A stretch of DNA of 27,025 bases, from IMG/VR virus record IMGVR_UViG_3300025030_000926, positions 1 to 27,025 of that record; one strand, written 5' to 3'. Below the pieces are notes generated by a model. The model saw only the letters and a list, made by a program, of their open reading frames with translations, searched no databases and was not told the DNA's origin. Of this stretch, positions 6,016-13,990 are shown piece after piece. The first letter of the stretch is position 1. Each line of letters opens with the position of its first letter. A program made the translations under genes and the position numbers. Origin of the DNA: a virus.

Positions 6016-6594
6016 TTGAAACCGATAAGAAATTATATGGGTGGGTTAGGTAATAGACTTTTTCAATATGCCTATTTATATTCGCAAGTCAGAGAAGGTA
6101 AACTACCTGATATATATTTACAAGACCATAAATACTTTGACAAGTATAAACAGGAGTTGGTAGATATTTTAAGTGTAGATATAATAAAAAGCGATTATGT
6201 TTCTTTACATATTAGAAGGGGCGATTACAAAAATAATTCTTTCTATGTGGATTTAACACAGACAGATTATTACGATAGAGCGATAGCAGAATTTCCCAAT
6301 GATAAATTTTTGGTATTTTGTGCCGATAGGCAAAGTGGGAGTGATGATACATTAGACCAAGAATGGGTAATGAATTGGTTAGAAGCGAAATATGGCGATA
6401 AAGTCAAGTTATTCAAGGGTTTTGACGACATAGAGGATTTTAATAATCAAGCGGGTTGTAAAGCCCACATTATAGCCAACTCCAGTTTTTCCTATTGGTG
6501 TGCTTATGTTGGTGGAGGAAAGGTTATAGCACCAAAAGAATGGTTCGTCGCAGGTAAAGAAATGACATTACCAAATAATTTTATCCGAATATGA
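6016..6594 (+). CDS. compact GT11 fucosyltransferase-like enzyme
   Basis: Motifs of family GT11 (alpha-1,2-fucosyltransferases, GDP-fucose donor) are clear: MGGLGNRLFQYA (8-19), LHIRRGDY (64-71, donor phosphate binding) and ANSSFSYWCAY (154-164). At 192 residues it is about 100 shorter than typical bacterial FutC-like enzymes, with the loss between motifs 1 and 2, so the acceptor-binding half is reduced. The TTG start at 6016 gives the beta strand before the first motif; ATG 6037 would remove it. The ATG of the next gene overlaps its stop. Donor specificity is inferred from the family. Confidence 0.75.
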   Translation: MKPIRNYMGGLGNRLFQYAYLYSQVREGKLPDIYLQDHKYFDKYKQELVDILSVDIIKSDYVSLHIRRGDYKNNSFYVDLTQTDYYDRAIAEFPNDKFLVFCADRQSGSDDTLDQEWVMNWLEAKYGDKVKLFKGFDDIEDFNNQAGCKAHIIANSSFSYWCAYVGGGKVIAPKEWFVAGKEMTLPNNFIRI

Positions 6595-7616
6595 AAACTA
6601 TTTTAGTAACGGGGGCTAATGGATTAGTCGGGGGAGAGGCAATGAGTTTTTTCTTAGAGAAAGGCTGGCAGACTATTGGCATAGATAATAACACAAGAGA
6701 GAAACTTTTTAGTGTGCAACAAGGTTGGAATGTGGGAGTAAGTGATATTGATATACGAGATGAAAGGTTGATAAATAACTTCTTTAAAGACCATAAATTT
6801 GATGCAATTATACACACCGCCGCTCAACCCTCTCACGATTACTCTAAAGACCATGCCCTAGAAGATTTTGATATAAATGCTCGTGGAACTTTAATTTTAC
6901 TAGAAGCAACCCGCAAGTATTGTCCTGAAGCTGTGTTTGTTCACATTTCAACCGATAAAGTTTATGGGGAGAATATGGTGCGAATTAATGATACACTCTT
7001 CGACGAGGAACACAGGCCAGACTTTCTTTTGACAGAAAAAAAGACTCGTTATCATTGTGATTTACCATTTGATGAAGAATTGGGATTAGATTTTACAGGT
7101 CAGCGTTCTCTTTTTGGTTGTTCTAAAACCGCCGCAGATATTTATGTTCAAGAATATGGAAACTACTTTGGCATGAAAACTGTCTGTTTTAGGTGTGGCT
7201 GTATTACTGGCAGAAATCACAAAGGGGCGGAATTACATGGTTTTATGTCTTACCTAGTGAAGTGTATTAAAGAGGGAATTACATATAAAATTTTTGGCTA
7301 TAAAGGTAAACAAGTGAGAGACCAAATTCATGCTTACGATTTAATTTCGGCTTGTTGGGAGTTTATTCAAAATCCTAAAAGTGGAGCAGTTTATAACATA
7401 GGAGGAGGTAAAGAAAGAAGCGTATCTATTTTAGAAGCTATTGATTTAATAGAACACGAAACTGGCAAGAAGGCAATAGTAAATTACATTGACGAAAACC
7501 GAAAAGGTGATAGAATATGGGATATACATAATATCTCTAAATTTATGAAAGATTACCCAAATTGGAAATATAAATATAGTTTAAAAGATATTATCTCTGA
7601 TTTATGTCAATTTTAA
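6591..7616 (+). CDS. extended SDR sugar-nucleotide enzyme, CDP-paratose/tyvelose 2-epimerase-like
   Basis: 341 residues. The NAD-binding GANGLVG is at 8-14 and the active-site strand HISTDKVYG at 118-126. A long stretch with RCGCITGRNHKGAELHGF, FGYKGKQVRDQIHAYDL and YNIGGGKE matches the CDP-tyvelose (RfbE-like) epimerase group, which acts on CDP-sugars. In the catalytic YxxxK position the sequence is LFGCSK (174-179), with Phe replacing Tyr; as I recall, related epimerases of this subgroup can also have Phe, so it may be a subgroup trait. It overlaps both neighbours by a few bases. The fine substrate is inferred. Confidence 0.75.
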   Translation: MKTILVTGANGLVGGEAMSFFLEKGWQTIGIDNNTREKLFSVQQGWNVGVSDIDIRDERLINNFFKDHKFDAIIHTAAQPSHDYSKDHALEDFDINARGTLILLEATRKYCPEAVFVHISTDKVYGENMVRINDTLFDEEHRPDFLLTEKKTRYHCDLPFDEELGLDFTGQRSLFGCSKTAADIYVQEYGNYFGMKTVCFRCGCITGRNHKGAELHGFMSYLVKCIKEGITYKIFGYKGKQVRDQIHAYDLISACWEFIQNPKSGAVYNIGGGKERSVSILEAIDLIEHETGKKAIVNYIDENRKGDRIWDIHNISKFMKDYPNWKYKYSLKDIISDLCQF

Positions 7617-8287
7617 TTACTGGAAATTTCGGCAATATAGGAAGTAGACTTGCTAAATTTTTTGATGGTTACATTGGTATAGACACAAAAGATGGAAAAG
7701 ACCTTTTAACTTGTGAACTTCCTAATGATGTAGATGTAATTTATCATTTAGCGGCTCATGCTCCGGTGGAAAACTCTTGGAAAGACCCTGTGAGGACAAT
7801 AGAAAATCTAGCTACCACTATCCGGCTTGTGCATAAATATCCCAATGCTAAGATAATTTTTGCTTCCACTGGTGCTTCAATAGACCCTGTGTCTCCTTAT
7901 GGATTTTCTAAGTGGGCTTGTAACGAATACTTAAAAAGATTCCATAAAAATTCAGTGATACTTTATTTTCCTAACATTTTTGGTATTCCCAGAAGTGTAG
8001 TTGATATTTTTAAAGGAAAAGATGAAGTAGTAATTTACGGAGATGGTCTTCAGATAAGAGACTATGTTCATGTGAATGACATAGTTTCTGCACTTTGCAA
8101 AGCCCAAAAATGGCAAGCAGGAGAGTATTTTTGTGGCAGTGGAATAAAAACCAATCTATTTCAATTAACTAAAGGGAAAAAAGTAATTTTTAAGGAATCT
8201 CGGAAAGAGCAACGAGAATCAGTGCTTCCAAATACCACTCCAAATTGGGAACCAATTATTAATGTAATGGATTATATTAATGAGTAA
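7604..8287 (+). CDS. small NAD(P)-dependent epimerase/dehydratase (SDR)
   Basis: 227 residues, shorter than the usual 300-340. The cofactor loop GNFGNIG is at 7-13, VDVIYHLAAHAPVENSW (43-59) is the conserved second-strand region, and the catalytic YGFSK is intact at 99-103. The later motif GDGLQIRDYVHVNDI is typical of UDP- or dTDP-hexose epimerases and dehydratases. The loss is mainly in the substrate-binding C-terminal domain, so the substrate is not predictable. It overlaps the preceding SDR by 13 bases and the next HAD gene by 8, so all three are likely co-translated. Confidence 0.78.
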   Translation: MSILITGNFGNIGSRLAKFFDGYIGIDTKDGKDLLTCELPNDVDVIYHLAAHAPVENSWKDPVRTIENLATTIRLVHKYPNAKIIFASTGASIDPVSPYGFSKWACNEYLKRFHKNSVILYFPNIFGIPRSVVDIFKGKDEVVIYGDGLQIRDYVHVNDIVSALCKAQKWQAGEYFCGSGIKTNLFQLTKGKKVIFKESRKEQRESVLPNTTPNWEPIINVMDYINE

Positions 8288-8612
8288 AAAAGACTTACAA
8301 GTATATTGTTTTGACCTTGACGGAACTCTTTGTGAAATAAAAAAAGGGCCAAAAGGTTTAAAAGAGTATGGCAAGGCACTTCCCATGTGGGATAGAATTA
8401 AAAAAGTAAATCAACTCTACGATGAGGGACATTTAATCAAAATTGAAACAGCCAGAGGGCGCCAAACTGACCAGGAATGGGAGGAGTTTACCAAAAATCA
8501 ATTAGCAGAGTGGGGATTAAAGTATCATGTTTTACGGGTCGGTGTAAAAATGCACGCTAATCTTTACATTGATGATAAAGGGATAAATGATAGAGACTTC
8601 TTTAAAGATTAA
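8280..8612 (+). CDS. small HAD-family phosphatase
   Basis: 110 residues with all the core HAD motifs and no cap domain: FDLDGTL (11-17, nucleophile and acid Asp), IKIETARG (53-60, motif II Thr) and LYIDDKGI (95-102, acidic motif IV). The QLAEWGLKYHVLRVGVKMHA stretch is typical of the small sugar-phosphate phosphatases found beside cytidylyltransferases in capsule and LPS clusters. The likely role is dephosphorylating a sugar phosphate or recycling an intermediate. It is followed at once by a cytidylyltransferase gene with a 26-base overlap, which supports a shared pathway. Confidence 0.8.
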   Translation: MSKKDLQVYCFDLDGTLCEIKKGPKGLKEYGKALPMWDRIKKVNQLYDEGHLIKIETARGRQTDQEWEEFTKNQLAEWGLKYHVLRVGVKMHANLYIDDKGINDRDFFKD

Positions 8613-9006
8613 AGGTTATACCTGTGGAAGTTTTGACCTTCTTCATGCCGGGCATCTTTTGATGTTGAAAGAATGTAAAGCTCAGTGTGATTATTTGATT
8701 GTAGGACTGCATACTAATCCAACTATAGATAGACCCTTGAAGAATAAACCTGTGGAAACTGTGGAAGAAAGAATCATACGCCTGCAAGGTTGTAAGTATG
8801 TGGATAAAATTTTAACTTATGATACTGAGAAAGATTTAGTAAATCTCTTAAAAGAATTAAAACCTGATGTAAGATTTTTAGGAGAAGATTGGAAAGGCAA
8901 GCGTTTTACAGGAGATGAATTAGATATTAAAATAATATATAATAGTAGAGAACATGATTTTAGTAGTTCAAATCTAAGGGAACGAATACGCAATGCAAAA
9001 AAATAA
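8587..9006 (+). CDS. cytidylyltransferase-like nucleotidyltransferase (TagD/GCT type)
   Basis: 139 residues. The HxGH motif is in GSFDLLHAGHLLMLKE (14-29) and the C-terminal nucleotide-binding SSSNLRER at 126-133, replacing the classical RTEGISTT. The family transfers CMP (or AMP) from CTP/ATP to a phosphorylated sugar or alcohol; TagD makes CDP-glycerol, and phage and marine-bacterial versions sit in sugar clusters. Here it could activate the sugar for the CDP-linked enzymes next door, but the substrate is not determined by sequence. It starts inside the HAD gene, suggesting coupled synthesis, and the next gene overlaps its end. Confidence 0.82.
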   Translation: MIETSLKIKGYTCGSFDLLHAGHLLMLKECKAQCDYLIVGLHTNPTIDRPLKNKPVETVEERIIRLQGCKYVDKILTYDTEKDLVNLLKELKPDVRFLGEDWKGKRFTGDELDIKIIYNSREHDFSSSNLRERIRNAKK

Positions 9007-9580
9007 CCCAAAAATTTCAATAGTTCTCCCGATTCATGATATGAAAAACGGTGCCTTCTTTTTATGGAGAACCATCAATTCTATCATGGAACAGACCTTT
9101 AAAGATTACGAGATTATTATTACCAAAGAAGGCAAAATGGCGGAAAACACCAATGCTGGAATTAAGAAAGCGAAGGGTGAATTGATTAAAATACTATATT
9201 TAGATGACTGGTTTGCTCACCCAAACGCACTTAAGGATATTGTGGAAAATTTTGATGATAGAATAAATTGGCTTATAACTGGATGTGATACAAACCCTCA
9301 TCCTGAATGGACAGATGATATTGAGACAGGAAATAATAAACTCGGTTCGCCTTCTTGTCTGACTATAAGAAACTGGAATAATATGCCTTTATTTGATGAA
9401 CGCATGAGTTGGTTGCTTGATTGTGATTTATATAAAAGACTCCATAATAGTTCGGGGAAGCCAAAAATTTTAGATGGTGTAAATGTGAATATGGGTATCG
9501 GAGACCATCAAATGACTCATATCTTAACAGACGAAGAAAAATTAACAGAACATAATTTGATGCAAGAAAAATATGCCTAA
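8993..9580 (+). CDS. GT2-like glycosyltransferase, short
   Basis: 195 residues. KISIVLPIHDMKNGAFFLWR (7-26) and the following strands match the start of GT2 GT-A folds. KAKGELIKILYLDDWFAHP (60-77) holds the metal-binding DD (71-72). After it come CLTIRNW and MSWLLDCDLYKRL, a plausible acceptor-side region. The usual DDGSTD is altered to IIITKEGKMAENTNAG, as in divergent members. It overlaps both neighbours and has no membrane segment. Donor and acceptor unknown. Confidence 0.75.
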   Translation: MQKNNPKISIVLPIHDMKNGAFFLWRTINSIMEQTFKDYEIIITKEGKMAENTNAGIKKAKGELIKILYLDDWFAHPNALKDIVENFDDRINWLITGCDTNPHPEWTDDIETGNNKLGSPSCLTIRNWNNMPLFDERMSWLLDCDLYKRLHNSSGKPKILDGVNVNMGIGDHQMTHILTDEEKLTEHNLMQEKYA

Positions 9581-10601
9581 AAAGTGTTTAATAACAGGGC
9601 TAGCGGGAAGTATAGGAATTCATGTTTTTGCTCATATTATGCACAACACTAACTGGGAAGTAGTGGGAATATGTAGTTTCCGTCATAAGGGGCTAGTGGA
9701 TAGAATAGTGGAAATAACTGAAGACCATCCAGAATGGTTAAAGCGATTAAATATGATAACTCATGACCTTTCTGCTCCCATATCGTTCCTTACTAGAGAA
9801 AAAATCGGCAAGATAGATTACATAATAAACTTGGCTTCTCTTTCCGATGTAGAAGCAAGTATCCAACAACCAACAGAGTTTATTCAAAACAATGTGGCTC
9901 TGATGGTTAATATGCTGGAATATGCTAGAGAGGCAAAGCCAGAAGTATTTATTCAATTTTCAACTGATGAAGTTTATGGGCCAACCCAGAATAAAACAGA
10001 TGGCTATAAAGAATGGTCGCCACAAGTTCCCTCAAATCCCTATGCGGCTTCAAAAGCCTGCCAAGAGATGATTTCTGTTGCTTATTGGCGAACCTTTAAT
10101 GTGCCAGTAGTCATTACTAATACGATGAATAACTTTGGAGAAATGCAACAGCCTTTTAAGTTTCCGGTGATGATACAAAAAGCCATAGAGGCAGGAGAAG
10201 AAATAACTATACATGGGAATGAAAATGGAGACATTGGTTCTCGTTCTTATATTCATTCAAGAAATGCGGCAGACGCTTTGTTATTCATTCTCAAACAACC
10301 AGTCTATATGCACCAACCGGCGCAAGCAGACAAGCCCGATAGATATAATATAGTGGGAGATAAACAACTTGATAATTTAGAATTAGCTCAAATTATTGCT
10401 CGTCTTATGGGCAAGGAATTAAAATATAAACTTGTCAACTTCCATAAAACCAGAATGGGGCATGACCCTCATTATGGGCTTGATGACTCAAAATTAAAAG
10501 AGATGGGCTGGAGGTCGCCAGTTTCATTTGAAGATAGTTTGAAGTCCACGATTGAGTGGCAACAGAACCACCCAAATTGGATTTCTAAAAATCATATATG
10601 A
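9573..10601 (+). CDS. extended SDR, sugar-nucleotide 4,6-dehydratase-like
   Basis: 342 residues, the normal family length. Motifs: GLAGSIG (9-15, NAD), QFSTDEVYG (128-136, where the TDE triad is characteristic of 4,6-dehydratases such as RmlB) and PYAASKACQEM (156-166, catalytic YxxxK). GSRSYIHSRNAADALL and YNIVGDKQLDNLELAQ are typical of the C-terminal half. The reaction would give a 4-keto-6-deoxyhexose nucleotide, the entry to deoxysugars. The nucleotide (dTDP, CDP or GDP) is not certain. It overlaps the next gene, a probable 3-dehydratase, by 4 bases, which matches the order of a 3,6-dideoxysugar pathway. Confidence 0.82.
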   Translation: MPKKCLITGLAGSIGIHVFAHIMHNTNWEVVGICSFRHKGLVDRIVEITEDHPEWLKRLNMITHDLSAPISFLTREKIGKIDYIINLASLSDVEASIQQPTEFIQNNVALMVNMLEYAREAKPEVFIQFSTDEVYGPTQNKTDGYKEWSPQVPSNPYAASKACQEMISVAYWRTFNVPVVITNTMNNFGEMQQPFKFPVMIQKAIEAGEEITIHGNENGDIGSRSYIHSRNAADALLFILKQPVYMHQPAQADKPDRYNIVGDKQLDNLELAQIIARLMGKELKYKLVNFHKTRMGHDPHYGLDDSKLKEMGWRSPVSFEDSLKSTIEWQQNHPNWISKNHI

Positions 10602-11770
10602 AACGTGACCTTCGCTATGGAGGGACTCTGATAGATAGTCGTGAAATCAGAGCAATTATAAAATCAATTAACAAAAGCCGTAAAACAGGAAATTGGCAGA
10701 CTGCTTCCGAAGCCCAAAAAATGGAACAGGAAGCCGCTAAATTCCTCGGTGTAAAATATGGAATACTTACTACTAGTGGTAGCTGTGCTGGGCTTTTGGC
10801 TCTTAGTGCTTTGGAGTTGCCTAAAGGTTCCGAAGTTATCATCTCGGCCGTTACTTTCCCTACTATATACAATATCATTCTTCAGTGTTCTCTCGTTCCT
10901 GTTGTGGTGGACGCAAAAGTAGGCACATATAACTTTGATGTAGATGAAGTAGAACAAGCAATTATTAAAAGCAAAGGCAAAGTAAAAGCCGTGATAGCTG
11001 TTCATGCAGTGGGCAATCCTTGCGATATGCCAAGACTAATGAAAGTGGCTAGGAAATATAATGTCAAAGTCATCGAAGATAACTGTGATGGTTGGGGTTC
11101 TACTATACAAGGCAAAAAGGTGGGTTCTTTTGGTGATGTATCAATTACTTCGTTTCATGCAGCACATATTGTTAGCATGGGAGTCGGTGGAGGAATCTAC
11201 ACTAATGATAAAGAAATTGCAGGACGAGTTAGACAATACCGAGATTGGGGGCGACAAGCAAATACAATAGAACCCCATAAAGTAAAAGAACTTCCGAAAG
11301 ATTACAACCCTCGTTTTGTCTACGACAAAATAGGCTACAACTTCCAAATCCTAGAACTTCAAGCGGCTATGGGGAGGGTGCAGTTAAGAAAAACCAATAA
11401 GATAAAAAAATTAAGGAAAAAGAACTTTGACTATTTATATAATGGTTTAATGTGGTTAGAAGATTTATTAATGCCTGATTGGTTGCCGGATACCGATGTA
11501 TGCTGGTTTTCTTTTCCAATTACCTGTTATGGAGATAGAGGTAAACTTGTAGATTATCTTGAAAAACACGGCACAGAAACTCGCAGTATGTTTGCTGGCA
11601 ATATAACACTTCATCCTGCTTACCGTCATTCAAAGTTTAGGATAAGCGGAAAACTTACCGAAGCTAATTACATACTAAAACATTCATTTTGGATATCCAC
11701 ACACCCACGCCTAAAGAAAAGTGATTTGGATTATATTATAAAAGTTTTTAAGGATTATTACAAATGCTAG
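10598..11770 (+). CDS. DegT-fold sugar 3-dehydratase, PLP lysine replaced by His (RfbH/ColD-like)
   Basis: 390 residues with the DegT/DnrJ/EryC1/StrS aminotransferase fold: TTSGSCAGLLAL (58-69), AVHAVGNPCDMPRL (134-147), VIEDNCDGWGST (158-169, Asp161 for the PLP ring) and SITSFHAAHIVSMGVGGG (182-199). Aminotransferases have Lys at the position of His190. Histidine there marks PMP/PLP-dependent 3-dehydratases (RfbH, also called E1; and ColD), which remove the C-3 hydroxyl of a 4-keto-6-deoxysugar. The cysteine cluster that holds the [2Fe-2S] centre of RfbH is absent after RQYRDWGR (residues 212-219), so it resembles the Fe-S-free ColD type. It follows a 4,6-dehydratase-like gene with a 4-base overlap. 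Confidence 0.85.
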   Translation: MKRDLRYGGTLIDSREIRAIIKSINKSRKTGNWQTASEAQKMEQEAAKFLGVKYGILTTSGSCAGLLALSALELPKGSEVIISAVTFPTIYNIILQCSLVPVVVDAKVGTYNFDVDEVEQAIIKSKGKVKAVIAVHAVGNPCDMPRLMKVARKYNVKVIEDNCDGWGSTIQGKKVGSFGDVSITSFHAAHIVSMGVGGGIYTNDKEIAGRVRQYRDWGRQANTIEPHKVKELPKDYNPRFVYDKIGYNFQILELQAAMGRVQLRKTNKIKKLRKKNFDYLYNGLMWLEDLLMPDWLPDTDVCWFSFPITCYGDRGKLVDYLEKHGTETRSMFAGNITLHPAYRHSKFRISGKLTEANYILKHSFWISTHPRLKKSDLDYIIKVFKDYYKC

Positions 11771-12396
11771 AATTACCGCAAGTTACGCTCATTGCACTTG
11801 GGACAAAAAATGTAGAAGGCATGTATAACGCTCTTCAACAAAGTCAAAAAGGTATAAAATGGGGAGCAGTTAAACTTATTACCGAGATACAATGCAATAC
11901 CATAGACGAATGGAATCACGCTATTGTGTTTGAATTACGACATTTCGTAGATACACAGTTTTGTATGTTAGTGCATCCTGATGGTTTTGTGGTTAATCCT
12001 GAAAGTTGGGAGCCGGAATTTTTGAATTATGATTATATTGGCGCGCCGTGGCCACTACCAAGTGATGATTATTCTTACCAGACACCTGACGGTGAAATAG
12101 TTAGAGTTGGAAATAGTGTAAGTATAAGGAGTAAAGATTTACTAGAATTACCTTACGCCTTAGAAGTAGTATGGCGACCTTACTACGGAAATACAAACGA
12201 AGATGGATTTTTAACTTGCCATAACCGCAGACTTTTTCAACATTTTGGGGCTAGATACGCGCCGATTGAAGTAGCCAAATGGTTTGGCAGAGAATTAGAT
12301 ATACCAGAGAATGTAGATGTGGAAAGTCCTTTCGCTTTTCACTTGCATGATACAATGCCAGGTCGCAATGAGAAATATAGAAGTTTAATGATATGA
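11764..12396 (+). CDS. DUF5672 glycosyltransferase-like protein
   Basis: 210 residues. QVTLIALGTKNVEGMYNALQQSQKGI (6-31), CMLVHPDGFVVNPESW (67-82), FLNYDYIGAPWPLPS (86-100) and VRVGNSVSIRSKDLLEL (113-129) reproduce the DUF5672 signature, a GT-A-like family found in glycan clusters. HPDGF is at the place of the nucleotide/metal motif. No biochemistry is known to me for the family, so it is a predicted transferase only. The gene overlaps the 3-dehydratase gene by 7 bases and the next gene by 4. Confidence 0.82.
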   Translation: MLELPQVTLIALGTKNVEGMYNALQQSQKGIKWGAVKLITEIQCNTIDEWNHAIVFELRHFVDTQFCMLVHPDGFVVNPESWEPEFLNYDYIGAPWPLPSDDYSYQTPDGEIVRVGNSVSIRSKDLLELPYALEVVWRPYYGNTNEDGFLTCHNRRLFQHFGARYAPIEVAKWFGRELDIPENVDVESPFAFHLHDTMPGRNEKYRSLMI

Positions 12397-13136
12397 TTTG
12401 TGGTATTTTTCACGAAGGAAGTGGATTAGGCAATCAGTTGCACCGTTATGTAGCGACTAGAGTTTTGGCCTTGGATAAAGGAGTAGGATACAGCATGAAA
12501 AACTTCTCTTTATTTAAAGGAGAACATTTTATAAAAAATGTAAGGTCTATTGCTTGGAGCGAAGGAGAAAAATGGCCGACAAAAGAATGGCTGGAAAAAA
12601 AAGTGGTAGAAAACGGTGTAGACATACGAAGCTATGACCCAGAATTTAATTTTATAGAAGACGGAACTGTCATCGATGGTGAATTTCAGGACGAACGCTA
12701 CTTTGGACACCGAATGAAAGAAATAGACGAATGGTTAAAAGTAGAACCTTTAAATATACCTGATGATGTTTGTGTAATAGGATTTAGAGGGGGAGAATTT
12801 AGTGTATTTCCTGATTTATTTCTCACTAAAGAATATTGGGAAGAAGCGAAAGTTTTAATGTTGCGGAAGAATATAAATATGAAGTTTGAGGTTCATACTG
12901 ATGATGAAATTCTAGCAAAACAGTTCTTTCCTGATTATAAAATAATCCACGATATAGGTATAAACTGGCGAAGTATTCGTTTTGCTAAATACGCTATTAT
13001 CGCCAATTCTTCTTTTTATATTTTACCTAGATTATTGAATAGCGGATACACAATTGCCCCACATTTTTGGGCTAGAAGAAATACTGGCATATGGTGTCTT
13101 CCACAAAATTATTATAAGCAATTTACTTATATATGA
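12393..13136 (+). CDS. GT11-like (fucosyltransferase-fold) protein
   Basis: 247 residues. GSGLGNQLHRYVATRVLA (9-26) resembles the GGLGNQLFQYA entry motif of GT11. CVIGFRGGEF (127-136) matches the HxRRGDY position but lacks the His and the second Arg. KYAIIANSSFYILPRLL (199-215) is the third family signature. It is thus a divergent relative of the compact GT11 protein upstream, probably another transferase. The loss of the Arg-pair may mean a different donor or no activity. It overlaps neighbours by 4 bases each. Confidence 0.7.
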   Translation: MICGIFHEGSGLGNQLHRYVATRVLALDKGVGYSMKNFSLFKGEHFIKNVRSIAWSEGEKWPTKEWLEKKVVENGVDIRSYDPEFNFIEDGTVIDGEFQDERYFGHRMKEIDEWLKVEPLNIPDDVCVIGFRGGEFSVFPDLFLTKEYWEEAKVLMLRKNINMKFEVHTDDEILAKQFFPDYKIIHDIGINWRSIRFAKYAIIANSSFYILPRLLNSGYTIAPHFWARRNTGIWCLPQNYYKQFTYI

Positions 13137-13336
13137 GATGTAAATTATGTAAAATGTTGGAAGATGAAGAATTGATTGTGCACAAGTATGAAACTCATGG
13201 GATTCGACTAAAAGACTCAATGGGGGATGATTACTATTCTGAAGAGAAAATAAAAGAGTTAATCAACAAACATCGGAGAACAGGACAAGCTAGTGTAGAG
13301 AAGAAGTTTGGCAAGAAACCTAGTAGAATTATATAA
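13133..13336 (+). CDS. small hypothetical protein with CxxC, 67 aa
   Basis: Starts MRCKLCKMLEDEELIVHKYETHGIRLKD, with one CxxC (Cys3, Cys6) plus His17 and His22 that could complete a single metal site, then a basic, Lys-rich C-terminus (NKHRRTGQASVEKKFGKKPS). This looks like a small zinc-binding, possibly nucleic-acid-binding protein. It overlaps the GT11-like gene by 4 bases but has no sugar-enzyme feature. No family is recognised. Confidence 0.5.
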   Translation: MRCKLCKMLEDEELIVHKYETHGIRLKDSMGDDYYSEEKIKELINKHRRTGQASVEKKFGKKPSRII

Positions 13337-13355
13337 AATATATTTTAATAAGAAA

Positions 13356-13385
13356 ATGGATACTTATGGTAGAAAATTAAAATAA
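13356..13385 (+). promoter_or_regulatory. 9-codon mini-ORF ending on the next start codon
   Basis: ATG 13356 reads MDTYGRKLK and stops at TAA 13383-13385, where the TAATG shares its A with the start of the DUF3431-like gene. The rest of the 48-base gap is AT-rich. A leader peptide that couples translation is possible; the small size makes chance a real alternative. Confidence 0.25.
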
Positions 13386-13990
13386 TGCTCTTCGTATTAT
13401 CAAGATACAATCATGATATAAGCTGGGTAAAGGACTATACTGATGATGTGGTTCTTTATGATAGAAGCGAAGAGAAAATTTCTAACTCCATTCCCACACC
13501 GAATATAGGAAGTGATTTGTATGATAAATTCACCTACATAATAGATAACTATGACAACCTGCCTGATGTTGCTTTATACAGCAAGGCGAACTTATTTAAA
13601 TACATTACCAAGGAAGAGTTTGACAAAGTAAAAGACAACACAACCTTTACGCCCTTACTAACGCAGAACCATAAAACATATTTACCAATATGCTGGTATG
13701 AAAATGGTCTTTACGCAGAAATTAACGATTATTGGTATCTTGGTTCACATCCAGCGAAACACACTAAGGAGATAATGGATATATTTAAAATGAACGAAAG
13801 ATATTATAATTTATTTGCTCCTGGCTCAAATTACATAATACCCAAAGAAAACATACTTAAACATCCAAAAGAATTCTATGAAAAATTAAGGTCGTTTTTA
13901 GAGTGGGATGTATATCCGGGAGACGCCCAAATTTTGGAACGCAATTTATTTTATTTATGGAACAATCCTCTATCCCCCCAGAAGAATTAG
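13385..13990 (+). CDS. DUF3431-like protein, putative glycosyltransferase-related
   Basis: 201 residues. RYNHDISWVKDYTDDVVLYDR (7-27), IGSDLYDKFTYIIDNYDNLPDVALYSKAN (about 42-70) and the later KHPKEFYEKLRSFLEW follow the layout of DUF3431 proteins, which have RYxEDLxW and IxxNYDNLPD signatures and occur in glycan clusters. The activity of the family is not established as far as I know. The NDYWYLGSHPAKHTKEIM block has no known motif. It follows the basic CxxC protein and overlaps the FkbM gene by 34 bases. Confidence 0.65.
   Translation: MLFVLSRYNHDISWVKDYTDDVVLYDRSEEKISNSIPTPNIGSDLYDKFTYIIDNYDNLPDVALYSKANLFKYITKEEFDKVKDNTTFTPLLTQNHKTYLPICWYENGLYAEINDYWYLGSHPAKHTKEIMDIFKMNERYYNLFAPGSNYIIPKENILKHPKEFYEKLRSFLEWDVYPGDAQILERNLFYLWNNPLSPQKN

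Noticed and set aside
10664-11005. 113-codon minus-strand frame opposite the 3-dehydratase gene
   Set aside because: The + strand has conserved DegT-fold motifs; the reverse frame is a shadow.
11061-11270. Second + strand frame inside the 3-dehydratase gene
   Set aside because: Out of frame with the conserved SFHAAH region and without protein features.
13903-13956. Upstream ATG for the FkbM gene
   Set aside because: It lies 88 bases inside the preceding gene and adds residues lacking methyltransferase character; ATG 13957 starts close to the SAM-binding strand.
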